A stretch of DNA of 9,238 nt from Azotobacter paspali (GTDB taxonomy: Bacteria > Pseudomonadota > Gammaproteobacteria > Pseudomonadales > Pseudomonadaceae), in the NCBI RefSeq assembly GCF_042434745.1, contig NZ_JBHLSS010000154.1; one strand, written 5' to 3'. This document shows positions 1 through 6,044 of this stretch, one piece after another. Position 1 is the stretch's first letter. Each line of letters starts with the position of its first letter. Under the pieces are notes generated by a model, which was not told where the DNA came from, did no database searches, and worked only from the letters and a program-made list of their open reading frames with translations. The translations under genes and the position numbers were made by a program.

Positions 1-280
1 CGACACGCAACACCGAGCGCAGATCGTTGACCATGGCTTCGAAGCAGCCGGCCTGCAGCCACCGCTGAGTCTGTTGGTAAAGCGCCTCCCACGGCGGAAA
101 GTCGTTGGGAATCAGTCGCCAGGGAGCACCAGCCCGGGCCATCCAGCGCAACGCGTTGAACATCAGGCGCAGATCGTACCTGCGCTGTGGCGCTCGCGGA
201 TCCATCAGGGTCAGGTAGGGCGCAGCGAAGGCCCATTCTTCATCAGAAACGTCTGTCGGGTAAGGGCGTGCGGGCTTCAT
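1..280 (-). CDS. IS5-family transposase, N-terminal part (runs off the left edge)
   Basis: The minus strand reads open from an ATG at 280 to the window edge, giving 93 codons without a stop. The protein begins MKPARPYPTDVSDEEWAF and continues with FNALRWMARAGAPWRLIPND, then PPWEALYQQTQRWLQAG and FEAMVNDLRSVLR. This is the N-terminal DUF4096-type helical DNA-binding region of IS5-family transposases, about the first third of the usual protein. The DDE catalytic core would lie left of position 1, so whether the element is intact cannot be judged. The ribosome binding site before 280 is weak, as is common for transposases. The element's end probably lies near 311-327, about 40 bases upstream of the start, next to the remains of a second element. 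The family call is firm; the subgroup is not. Confidence 0.88.
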   Translation of the reverse strand, partial: MKPARPYPTDVSDEEWAFAAPYLTLMDPRAPQRRYDLRLMFNALRWMARAGAPWRLIPNDFPPWEALYQQTQRWLQAGCFEAMVNDLRSVLRV

Positions 281-310
281 CCAACTACGATAGCTTCACC
301 GGCACCAAGT

Positions 311-345
311 TCATAACACGCCCTAAAGAGGCTGTCGCAAAAGCC
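311..345. mobile_element. Probable junction of two insertion-sequence ends
   Basis: The minus-strand transposase needs a terminal repeat a few tens of bases upstream of its start. The stretch ending in cataacacgccc (312-323) is the best candidate, followed by ctaa at 323-326, a plausible target-site remnant. Immediately after it, gaggctgtcgcaaaagcc (328-345) resembles the outer ends of IS1182-type elements and stands a short distance before the plus-strand transposase relic. The opposite ends are not in the window or not recognisable, so the pairing of inverted repeats could not be confirmed. The exact boundaries are inference. Confidence 0.4.
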
Positions 346-422
346 CCACCAGGTAAAATGGATCATACCTTCCTGAAGGCCAAGAGTAATGAGCGCAGCG
401 TCGAAGACGGTAGCGCTGGACA

Positions 423-990
423 GTGAGCAATTCGATCTGTTCGGTGCCGCCCAGGTTCCGGACGCCGGTTTATCACGGGCAACGCGCAGGAGATTATTCT
501 GGGCAGGATCTGGGATGCATGTGGGTGACAGGTGGCCTCACGCCGGACCATGCGAACATTGGTCGTTTCATCACGTTGCACGGGGATCTTCACGCAGGCG
601 TTCTTCGAATCTCTCACGCGTGCCATCCTGAAGGCCAGTGGCTCGGCCAGCACGCGCCTGGCAGGCGATGGCACGGTCATTGAGGCGGCCTGCTCACGTT
701 ACAACCTGCTCAAGCAAAAGGCGCTGCGTGAATGCGTACAGGCCGCGACCGCGGCACTTGAGCAGGCGCCGGATGATCGTGCCGCACAGTAAGGAGCAGC
801 AGCGTAGCGCCCAATGCGAGTCGATCTTCAATGAGCGACTGGTCGCGCGCCAACGTCATGGCAAGGGAATGCAGAGCCTGCGCATCAGTGCAATCGAACC
901 TGAAGCGATGCTACAGCGACTCAAGCGTGGTCAAGGGTACGGGGCTTCGTCCAAGCCCTCTGTGCTGGCTAACAGTAACCGCATCATCAC
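423..990 (+). pseudogene. Decayed IS1182-like (DUF772-type) transposase, three reading frames
   Basis: Transposase sequence is continuous only if the reading frame changes twice. Frame 3 carries DLGCMWVTGGLTPDH and then GRFITLHGD (about 501-590). Frame 1 continues with FFESLTRAILKASGSAS and AGDGTVIEAACSRYNLLK up to a TAA at 790-792. Frame 2 resumes directly at 791 with KEQQRSAQCE, then LRISAIEPEAMLQRLKRG and ASSKPSVLANSNRIITA, to about 985. The GDGT motif probably holds the first catalytic Asp of the DDE fold. The second junction is explained by one extra T at 790; the first, near 590, by one inserted or two deleted bases. The C-terminal half with the other catalytic residues is missing. The true 5' end is unclear; an ATG at 358 and a short frame-2 stretch from 389 may also belong to it. 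It is certainly non-functional. The family assignment is from motif order. Confidence 0.78.
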
Positions 991-1239
991 AGCGAGCCGG
1001 ACATGGCCGGGAACTCGTAAAAACACGGCCCCAGGCATTGGCCGGCCCCGGATCGGCTCATGGCGACGGCTATCCCTCCGGCCGATCACGGCGAGACACT
1101 AGTACTTGAGAGTAATTCTTAATTATTGAGATACACTCGTCGCCTCGCCATTTTCCACTGCAGATATCGGGTGTATACGGTGACGACCCAAAGAAACACT
1201 GCATGCGCCTTGCCCGACCGGGACGCAAGCGCCTCCGGA
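991..1239. other. Unassigned intergenic or degraded DNA between two pseudogenes
   Basis: No convincing gene was seen on either strand. The first 100 bases may contain further decayed transposase DNA, but no frame gives a recognisable motif. At about 1108-1140 the composition drops abruptly to AT-rich (gagagtaattcttaattatt), unlike the GC-rich surroundings. This marks either an element boundary or an old promoter or operator region whose gene is lost. Long open frames that cross here are antisense to the minus-strand pseudogene to the right and look random in composition. Confidence 0.5.
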
Positions 1240-1767
1240 TCAGAACGGCTCAAGGCGAAAATGGGAGATATCGGGCAGCGCGCCGGCTGGCCGCGCCGGG
1301 ATAGGCGCCAAGTCGCTGCCGACCGCTGCCAGGTTCGGATCGCTCGACTCCAGAGGTGCTGTCGGCGCTTCGGTGCGCGGCTCCGGCAGTTCCGCTCCCG
1401 AACCGAAGTCCGGGACCCCGAGCACGGCGAAGGCAGCCGTGCAGGTATCCTACGGCAGCATGGCGAAAGGCTTGCGGACAGCCTCGGAACGAACGGCGGC
1501 GAGGTCGTTTTCTTGCCCTGGAGCAAGCTTTACATTCTTTCCCATCGGCAGAATGTCCGCCGGAACGCCGGCCCGCTCCAGAGCAATCCGATACGTTTAG
1601 GTCTCGCCAACCTCCAGGCCGCTGTCGGGGGATATGCGCCGACCGGAAAACAGCGTGGCAATGCGTGCGTCATCGGCACGGAACAGCCTAGTCAGACGGG
1701 CCGGCCCCTGTTCCCTGGAAGCTCCGTGCACCAGTTGGCCGGAAAAAATGATCTGATAGCGGCTCAT
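1240..1767 (-). pseudogene. Conserved hypothetical protein gene inactivated by two in-frame stops
   Basis: Read from the ATG at 1767, the protein starts MSRYQIIFSGQLVHGAS and continues with ARLTRLFRADDARIATLFSG and GRRISPDSGLEV, then meets a TAA at 1599-1597. Without any frame change the sequence resumes as TYRIALERAGVPADILPMGK, reaches a TAG at 1452-1450, and resumes again with DTCTAAFAVLGVPDFGSG and a Pro/Glu/Ala-rich tail, to a stop at 1240. The N-terminal part resembles a small domain seen in pseudomonad hypothetical proteins, where the pattern of F.GQL, a LARLF helix and LFSGRP is followed by a Y..AL..AG helix. Its function is unknown to me. Two nonsense codons in one preserved frame suggest fairly recent loss by point mutation, not by insertion. 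ATGs just upstream at 1773 and 1779 are alternative starts. Confidence 0.72.
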
Positions 1768-1887
1768 GGTCATACCCATGTCCCAATCGACAGGTAGTAT
1801 GGCGCGGTTTTTTCGATCAAGGCGTTCGGGAAACAAACGAGGGGAACGTCTGCGAAACAGGTCATCCCGTCCGATCCGGCCTAATGG

Positions 1888-1915
1888 TTGCAGTCAAAGC
1901 GCTGCTCGTTACACT
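1888..1915 (+). promoter_or_regulatory. Candidate sigma-70 promoter for the LEA-type lipoprotein gene
   Basis: TTGCAG (1888-1893) and TACACT (1910-1915) are separated by 16 bases and stand 22 bases before the ATG at 1938. They match the -35 and -10 consensus at 3 of 6 and 4 of 6 positions. The location is right for the first gene of an operon, but the match is only fair. Confidence 0.35.
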
Positions 1916-1937
1916 GAGGCCCCCTTTGGAGTTCAGC

Positions 1938-2435
1938 ATGTTTTTCCAGGCGCACGTCATAAGAACTCTAGGCCTGTTGGGGTTGCTCGGTCTGCTGTCC
2001 ACTCTTGTCGGCTGCTCTACCTGGGTGACCGGAGGCTTCAAGGATCCTGACGTCCAACTGGTCAAGGTCGATGTCGTCAAGGCCCGTCTGCTGGAACAGC
2101 AATTCATCCTGCGCTTTCGCGTCGACAATCCCAACTGGGCGAGCCTGCCGATCCGCGGCCTGGATTATGAAGTGTTCCTGAACGATATCCGCCTCGCCAA
2201 GGGGGAGTCGAACAAATGGTTCACGGTCCCCGCCCGCGGCCGCGAGGAGTTCGATGTCCTGGTCACGACCAATCTCTGGCGCTACATGAAACGCATCGTC
2301 AAGCTGCTGGAAGAGCCCGACCGACCTATCCAGTATCAGTTGCAAGGCAAGGCCAAGACGGGGCTTCTGTTCGGACGCCACGTACTGGTTTCCCGCTATG
2401 GCGAGATAACCCCTGGCGACTACATTCGGGATTGA
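1938..2435 (+). CDS. LEA type 2 (WHy-domain) family lipoprotein
   Basis: The 165-residue protein starts at the ATG at 1938, which has a GGAG ribosome binding site at 1928-1931. An in-frame upstream start at 1884 would add a segment before the signal peptide and is rejected. Residues 1-25 form a lipoprotein signal peptide with a leucine-rich core and a lipobox (LVG-Cys26). Ser at position +2 after the Cys predicts the outer membrane. Residues about 40-140 form a Water-stress/Hypersensitive-response (WHy) beta-sandwich: FILRFRVDNPN (56-66), GLDYEVFLNDIRLAKG, then an FTVPARGREEFDV segment. DNPN is the family hallmark. Such proteins are linked to desiccation and stress tolerance in other organisms, but the bacterial lipoproteins have no assigned reaction. 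It is followed after 6 bases by the DUF2489 gene, so the two are probably co-transcribed. Confidence 0.88.
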   Translation: MFFQAHVIRTLGLLGLLGLLSTLVGCSTWVTGGFKDPDVQLVKVDVVKARLLEQQFILRFRVDNPNWASLPIRGLDYEVFLNDIRLAKGESNKWFTVPARGREEFDVLVTTNLWRYMKRIVKLLEEPDRPIQYQLQGKAKTGLLFGRHVLVSRYGEITPGDYIRD

Positions 2436-2441
2436 TCGCCC

Positions 2442-2825
2442 ATGAGTCCGCTGATCGCCGTCCTGCTGCCGGTCACCGTGCTGATCCTGCTTGCCCTAAG
2501 CATCGTGGCCTTCGTCCTCTGGCGCCGGGTATGGCTGCGCGAGAAAGCCCGGAAGGCCGCCGAGCGGGAACGCCGGGCGCAACTCGCCGAACACCTGCGC
2601 ATCCTCGTCGGCAGCCTGCTCGACGACTGGTTGCCACTGATCGAGGGAGCCATTCGCATTGGGGTCCTGCTTGAGCACTATGACCCACACTTGTACCGGA
2701 GCGAACGCCTGCAGGTCTTTCGCGAGCTTAGCGAGGCCGCTACCCATATCCCCACGCACGCGGCCTGGAAGGCTTTGAGCAGGACGGAACGTCGCCAGTA
2801 CGAGGTGCTAGCAGTCTCGAGTTGA
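2442..2825 (+). CDS. DUF2489-family membrane-anchored protein, C-terminus probably frameshifted
   Basis: This 127-residue protein has an N-terminal transmembrane helix at residues 4-27 (a run of Leu, Val and Ile ending at WRR). A charged, probably coiled-coil segment follows at about 31-50 (REKARKAAERERRAQLAEHL). The cytoplasmic DUF2489 region contains DDWLPLIEGAIRIGVLLEHYDP and THIPTHAAWKALSRTER. The frame ends YEVLAVSS-stop, but another frame continues without a stop from about 2804 to a TGA at 2891-2893. It reads LELKHKAAARSSARRLLAEG, which is the helical C-terminus expected for the family. A one- or two-base indel between about 2804 and 2822 would explain this, replacing about 25 residues by a short tail. 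The gene starts 6 bases after the lipoprotein gene stop. No molecular function is known for the family. Confidence 0.8.
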   Translation: MSPLIAVLLPVTVLILLALSIVAFVLWRRVWLREKARKAAERERRAQLAEHLRILVGSLLDDWLPLIEGAIRIGVLLEHYDPHLYRSERLQVFRELSEAATHIPTHAAWKALSRTERRQYEVLAVSS

Positions 2826-2899
2826 AGCACAAGGCTGCGGCTCGCAGCAGCGCGCGCCGGTTGCTGGCGGAAGGACTGACCGCACATCCTTGAGAAAAC

Positions 2900-2926
2900 C
2901 CGGCCAGCTTGCAAGCCACCGGCCGG
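2900..2926 (+). terminator. Hairpin after the lipoprotein/DUF2489 operon
   Basis: CCGGCC (2900-2905) pairs with GGCCGG (2921-2926), and the loop contains a second small palindrome, gcttgcaagc (2907-2916). The hairpin lies 7 bases after the TGA at 2893 that would end the unshifted DUF2489 frame, which suits a terminator for that operon. Only a weak cttcct tract follows, so termination may be partial. Confidence 0.4.
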
Positions 2927-3010
2927 CTTCCTACCTTAGGCCCCACTTCTTGCCCCGGATCGCTCGTCCGCCCGCCTTTTCGCAACCCCACTCCCGAAGG
3001 AACCCGCCAC

Positions 3011-5530
3011 ATGCGCCTGCTTCGCCATCTGTTTCGACTGAGCCTTGGAGCCGCTTCCCTGCTCGTACTCGCCGGCTGCCAGTCGGTAGTCGACAGGCGC
3101 CACGCGGACAGCCTGCCACCCACACAGGGCGTGCTGCGCCTCCAGGGACTGGCAGACAGCGTGGTGGTACGACGAAACGCCCTCGGCATGCCGCTGATCG
3201 AAACCCGCAACGAACACGATGCCCTGTTCGCCCTCGGCTACGTGCATGCCAGTGACCGGTTAAGCCAGATGGTCGGCCTGCGCCTGATCGCCGAAGGAAA
3301 ACTGGCAGAGATGCTCGGCCCGGGCGTCCTCGATATCGACCGCTTCATGCGCGCGATGGGCCTCCGTCATCATGCCGAGACGCTGTATCGCAACGCCTCG
3401 CCCGGCCTGAAGCAGGACTTCGAAGTCTATGCCCGTGGGGTCAACGCTTTCCTGTTCCGTCACCGCGACCGGCTGCCCATGGATCTGGCCGAGTCAGGTT
3501 ACCAACCATCGTACTGGAAAGCGGAAGATTCGGTGCTGCTGTTCTGCCTGCTGAACTTCGGTCTGTCGACCAACCTGCACGAGGAGATCGCCGCGCTCAG
3601 GCTGGCGCAGAAGGTCGGTACGGAGCGGCTCGCCTGGCTGACGCCGATCTACCCGGATGACCCCCTGCCGTTCGCGGAGGCGGACAAGCTCAAGGGTGTC
3701 GAGCTGGGCGGGCAGATCCCAGGGCTCGCCGCCCTCGACCGGGCGGCCGGACAAGTCGCAGCCCTGAACATGCTCGGTGTCGCCGCCTCCAACAATTGGG
3801 CGATCGCGCCACGCGGCAGCCGCCTCGGCAAGAGTCTGCTGGCCAACGACACCCACCTGCCGCCCGCCCTGCCCTCGCTGTGGAATTTCGTCCATGTCCG
3901 CACGCCGCAGCGCCAGAGCGCAGGCGTCTCGGTCGCCGGCATTCCAGTGGTGATCGCCGGCTTCAACGGCAAGCTGGCCTGGGGCATGACCATGGTCATG
4001 GCCGATACCCAAGACCTTTTCCTCGAGCGGATCAAGAACGAGAACGGACGCCTCCATTACCTCGCCGACGGCAAATGGCTGCCGGTCAGCGAGCGCCAGG
4101 AAACCTTCCTCGTCAAGGGCGCGCCAGCGATCCGCGAAACCCTCTATGAAACTCGTCACGGCCCACTGCTGAACAGCGTACTCGGCGAGCGCAAGCATCC
4201 GCTGCAACCCCTGTCGCTGAGCAGCGGCCATGGGCTGGCGCTGCAGAGGCTTCCGCTCGACGATGACCACAGCCTGGACGCCTTCCTCCAGCTCTCCCGC
4301 GCCCGCTCGGTGGACGAAGCCTTCGCGGCTGCCGGCGAACTGCGCGCCATGGCGGTGAATTTGCTGTTCGCCGATGCCGGACACATCGGCTGGCAAGTGA
4401 CTGGACGCTACCCCAATCGCCGCGGCGGCCTCGGCCTATTGCCTTCCCCCGGCTGGGACGGCGCCTACGACTGGGACGGCTTCGCCGATCCGATGCTGCA
4501 CCCCTACGATCAGGACCCGGCGCAGGGCTGGCTGGGTACCGCCAACCAGCGTACGGTACCGCACGGTTATGGCATGCAACTGTCCAGCACCTGGTATTAC
4601 CCGGAGCGCGCCGAGCGTATCGCCGAACTGGCCAGTCGTGGCCGACACGATGCGCAGAGCATGATCGCCATGCAATACGACCAGACCACACCCTTCGCCG
4701 CCAAGCTCAAGGCCATGTTCGAGGCGCCGGGTATGGCCAAGCCGCTGCGCCAGGCGATCGATGCCCTGCCGCCGACCGAACGTGATCGGGCCCACGAGGC
4801 CTTGAGCCGATTGCTCGCCTTCGACGGCCGGCTCGCCGCTAGCTCGGCGGATGCCGCCCTGTATGGCGCCTTCCTGCAGGAAAGCGCGCGGCAGACATTC
4901 CTCGACGAACTGGGCCCGGACGACAGCCCCGCCTGGCAAGCCCTGCTGCAGATGTCCGGCCTGTCCTACTCGGCCCAAGCCGACCACCTGCTCGGCCGCG
5001 AGGACAGTCCGTTCTGGGACGACATCGCCACCCCGCGGACCGAAGACAAGCCAGCCATCCTCGCACGCAGCTTGGCGGCCGTGGTACGAGATCTGGAAAG
5101 CCGGCTCGGCGGCGATCGAAGTGCCTGGCAATGGGGCAAGCTGCATCGTTACCAGTGGATCAGCGACAGTACCCGCCTGGCCCCCTACCTCGGTGCCCGT
5201 CAGCGTACCGCCATCCAGGCGCTCGACGGCTATCTGAACCACGCCCCTGCCCCGGCCGGCGGGGATCATGGCACGTTGAACGTTTCCGCCTATCGCTGGG
5301 GACAGGACTTCGATGCCCAGTTGATTCCCGCCATGCGCATCGTCGTCGATTTCGCACGCGAAGAACCCATGCTCGGGTTGAACGGCACCGGCCAGTCCGG
5401 CAATCCGGCCAGTCCGCATTACAAGGATGGTATCGATGCCTGGCTCGATGGGCGCTACATGAGTTTTCCCTTCAAGACAGAGAACCTGGACAAGACCTAC
5501 GGCAACCAGCGCCTGTTGCTGGTGCCGTAG
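3011..5530 (+). CDS. quiP: QuiP-like acyl-homoserine-lactone acylase, penicillin acylase family lipoprotein
   Basis: The protein has 839 residues from the ATG at 3011, which follows a GAAGGA ribosome binding site (2996-3001). An earlier in-frame start at 2909 is rejected because it would bury the signal peptide. Residues 1-22 form a lipoprotein signal with lipobox LAG-Cys23; Gln at +2 predicts the outer membrane. It is an Ntn-hydrolase made as one chain and self-cleaved. The alpha part (about 24-259) has ALGYVHASDRLSQM and MRAMGLRHHAE; the beta chain starts at the nucleophile Ser260 in AASNNWAIAPRG. His282 is the 23rd beta residue (ANDTHLP), and Asn450 in AVNLLFAD is a likely oxyanion residue. 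By family knowledge it hydrolyses the amide of acyl-homoserine lactones and so quenches quorum signals; P. aeruginosa QuiP (PA1032) prefers long acyl chains. I recognise the similarity to QuiP along the whole length. Substrate range here is inference. Confidence 0.9.
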   Translation: MRLLRHLFRLSLGAASLLVLAGCQSVVDRRHADSLPPTQGVLRLQGLADSVVVRRNALGMPLIETRNEHDALFALGYVHASDRLSQMVGLRLIAEGKLAEMLGPGVLDIDRFMRAMGLRHHAETLYRNASPGLKQDFEVYARGVNAFLFRHRDRLPMDLAESGYQPSYWKAEDSVLLFCLLNFGLSTNLHEEIAALRLAQKVGTERLAWLTPIYPDDPLPFAEADKLKGVELGGQIPGLAALDRAAGQVAALNMLGVAASNNWAIAPRGSRLGKSLLANDTHLPPALPSLWNFVHVRTPQRQSAGVSVAGIPVVIAGFNGKLAWGMTMVMADTQDLFLERIKNENGRLHYLADGKWLPVSERQETFLVKGAPAIRETLYETRHGPLLNSVLGERKHPLQPLSLSSGHGLALQRLPLDDDHSLDAFLQLSRARSVDEAFAAAGELRAMAVNLLFADAGHIGWQVTGRYPNRRGGLGLLPSPGWDGAYDWDGFADPMLHPYDQDPAQGWLGTANQRTVPHGYGMQLSSTWYYPERAERIAELASRGRHDAQSMIAMQYDQTTPFAAKLKAMFEAPGMAKPLRQAIDALPPTERDRAHEALSRLLAFDGRLAASSADAALYGAFLQESARQTFLDELGPDDSPAWQALLQMSGLSYSAQADHLLGREDSPFWDDIATPRTEDKPAILARSLAAVVRDLESRLGGDRSAWQWGKLHRYQWISDSTRLAPYLGARQRTAIQALDGYLNHAPAPAGGDHGTLNVSAYRWGQDFDAQLIPAMRIVVDFAREEPMLGLNGTGQSGNPASPHYKDGIDAWLDGRYMSFPFKTENLDKTYGNQRLLLVP

Positions 5531-5568
5531 GCCTGAATCGCCGGTCCCTCATGGGCATGATCGACGAA

Positions 5569-5588
5569 CCCGGCCGCCGACGGCCGGG
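5569..5588. terminator. Perfect GC-rich hairpin between convergent genes
   Basis: CCCGGCCG (5569-5576) and CGGCCGGG (5581-5588) form an 8-bp stem with a CCGA loop. It sits 39 bases after the acylase stop and 29 bases beyond the stop of the convergent small gene, so it could serve both. There is no U-run on either side, so it may act as a bidirectional 3'-end structure and not as a textbook intrinsic terminator. Confidence 0.55.
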
Positions 5589-5616
5589 ATGAGTGTCAAA
5601 AGCGGCGCTTCGCGTC

Positions 5617-5865
5617 TCATCCCGCTTTCAGAATACCGCTCAGGGTGATCCCATAGTGCTCGAACAGTTGTACTGCCGGCTCCTTGACTCCGCCATTGTT
5701 TCCTCCCGCACTACCAAACTCCCTGTCCTGGCATTCGAATCCCTCGCGCCGCGCAAACTCCAGCACTTTCTGACTGGCTTCCTCCACGGTCGGTTTAGTC
5801 ATTGACTCGGTCACCATCTTGACCGTATTTCCGTCCTTGTTGAATGTGATCGACCAAATAGCCAT
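5617..5865 (-). CDS. Small hypothetical protein (82 residues)
   Basis: The start at 5865 is chosen because GGAGGAG lies 6 to 7 bases before it; an in-frame ATG at 5880 would place that strong ribosome binding site inside the coding region. The protein begins MAIWSITFNKDGNTVKMVTE. It has an apparent beta-hairpin, an amphipathic helix at about 25-41 (VEEASQKVLEFARREG), a Gly/Asn-rich linker (GSAGGNNGG, 51-59) and a C-terminal VQLFEHYGITLSGILKAG. There is no signal peptide or membrane segment, so it is probably cytosolic. I do not recognise the family; the N-terminal half looks like a small alpha/beta fold. It is convergent with the acylase gene and divergent from the esterase-like gene, with which it shares a 179-base upstream region. 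Confidence 0.78.
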   Translation of the reverse strand: MAIWSITFNKDGNTVKMVTESMTKPTVEEASQKVLEFARREGFECQDREFGSAGGNNGGVKEPAVQLFEHYGITLSGILKAG

Positions 5866-5920
5866 GTCTTGCTCCTCCATTACTAACTACTGATGCGGGT
5901 AGACAATCCAATCCAACCTA

Positions 5921-5933
5921 CTAGTCAGACTAG
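5921..5933. promoter_or_regulatory. 13-bp perfect palindrome, candidate operator
   Basis: CTAGTC-A-GACTAG is a perfect inverted repeat around a central A. It lies in the shared region between the divergent 82-residue gene and the esterase-like gene, 56 bases from the former start and 112 bases from the latter. A dimeric regulator could bind here, but no regulator gene lies in the window. Confidence 0.35.
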
Positions 5934-5997
5934 ACCCCCTTTGCCTAGTTCGCCAGTCGGGCAAATGTGGCTAGGCTTTCTGAAGAATCCTGCCAAC

Positions 5998-6028
5998 GCC
6001 TGTCCCGAATCCATCGGCAGGGACAGGC
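5998..6028 (+). promoter_or_regulatory. Leader hairpin just upstream of the esterase ribosome binding site
   Basis: GCCTGTCCC (5998-6006) and GGGACAGGC (6020-6028) are exactly complementary, giving a 9-bp stem with a 13-base loop. The stem ends 5 bases before the AGGAGG ribosome binding site (6034-6039). It could affect translation or transcript stability of the esterase operon, or as DNA it could be an operator with 22-base centre spacing. The pairing is seen; the function is inference. Confidence 0.5.
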
Positions 6029-6044
6029 CTTTCAGGAGGCCCGC

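Noticed and set aside
1126..1797. Open frame of 223 codons on the plus strand
   Set aside because: It is antisense to the recognisable minus-strand pseudogene, rich in Arg, Gln and Gly like a GC-driven shadow frame, and has no family motif or good ribosome binding site.
2909..3010. Upstream in-frame start of the acylase gene
   Set aside because: The added 34 residues would precede an otherwise perfect lipoprotein signal peptide; the ATG at 3011 has its own ribosome binding site.
3494..4396. Minus-strand open frame of 300 codons inside the acylase gene
   Set aside because: Same situation: composition is antisense-like, with no signal, motif or plausible start context.
4436..5419. Minus-strand open frame of 327 codons inside the acylase gene
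   Set aside because: It lies wholly opposite a well-supported gene with conserved motifs; high third-position GC commonly keeps such antisense frames open.
5955..5985. Sigma-54-like TGGC element before the esterase gene
   Set aside because: TGGC is present, but the required GC of the -12 element at the right spacing is not (TTCT instead of TTGC).
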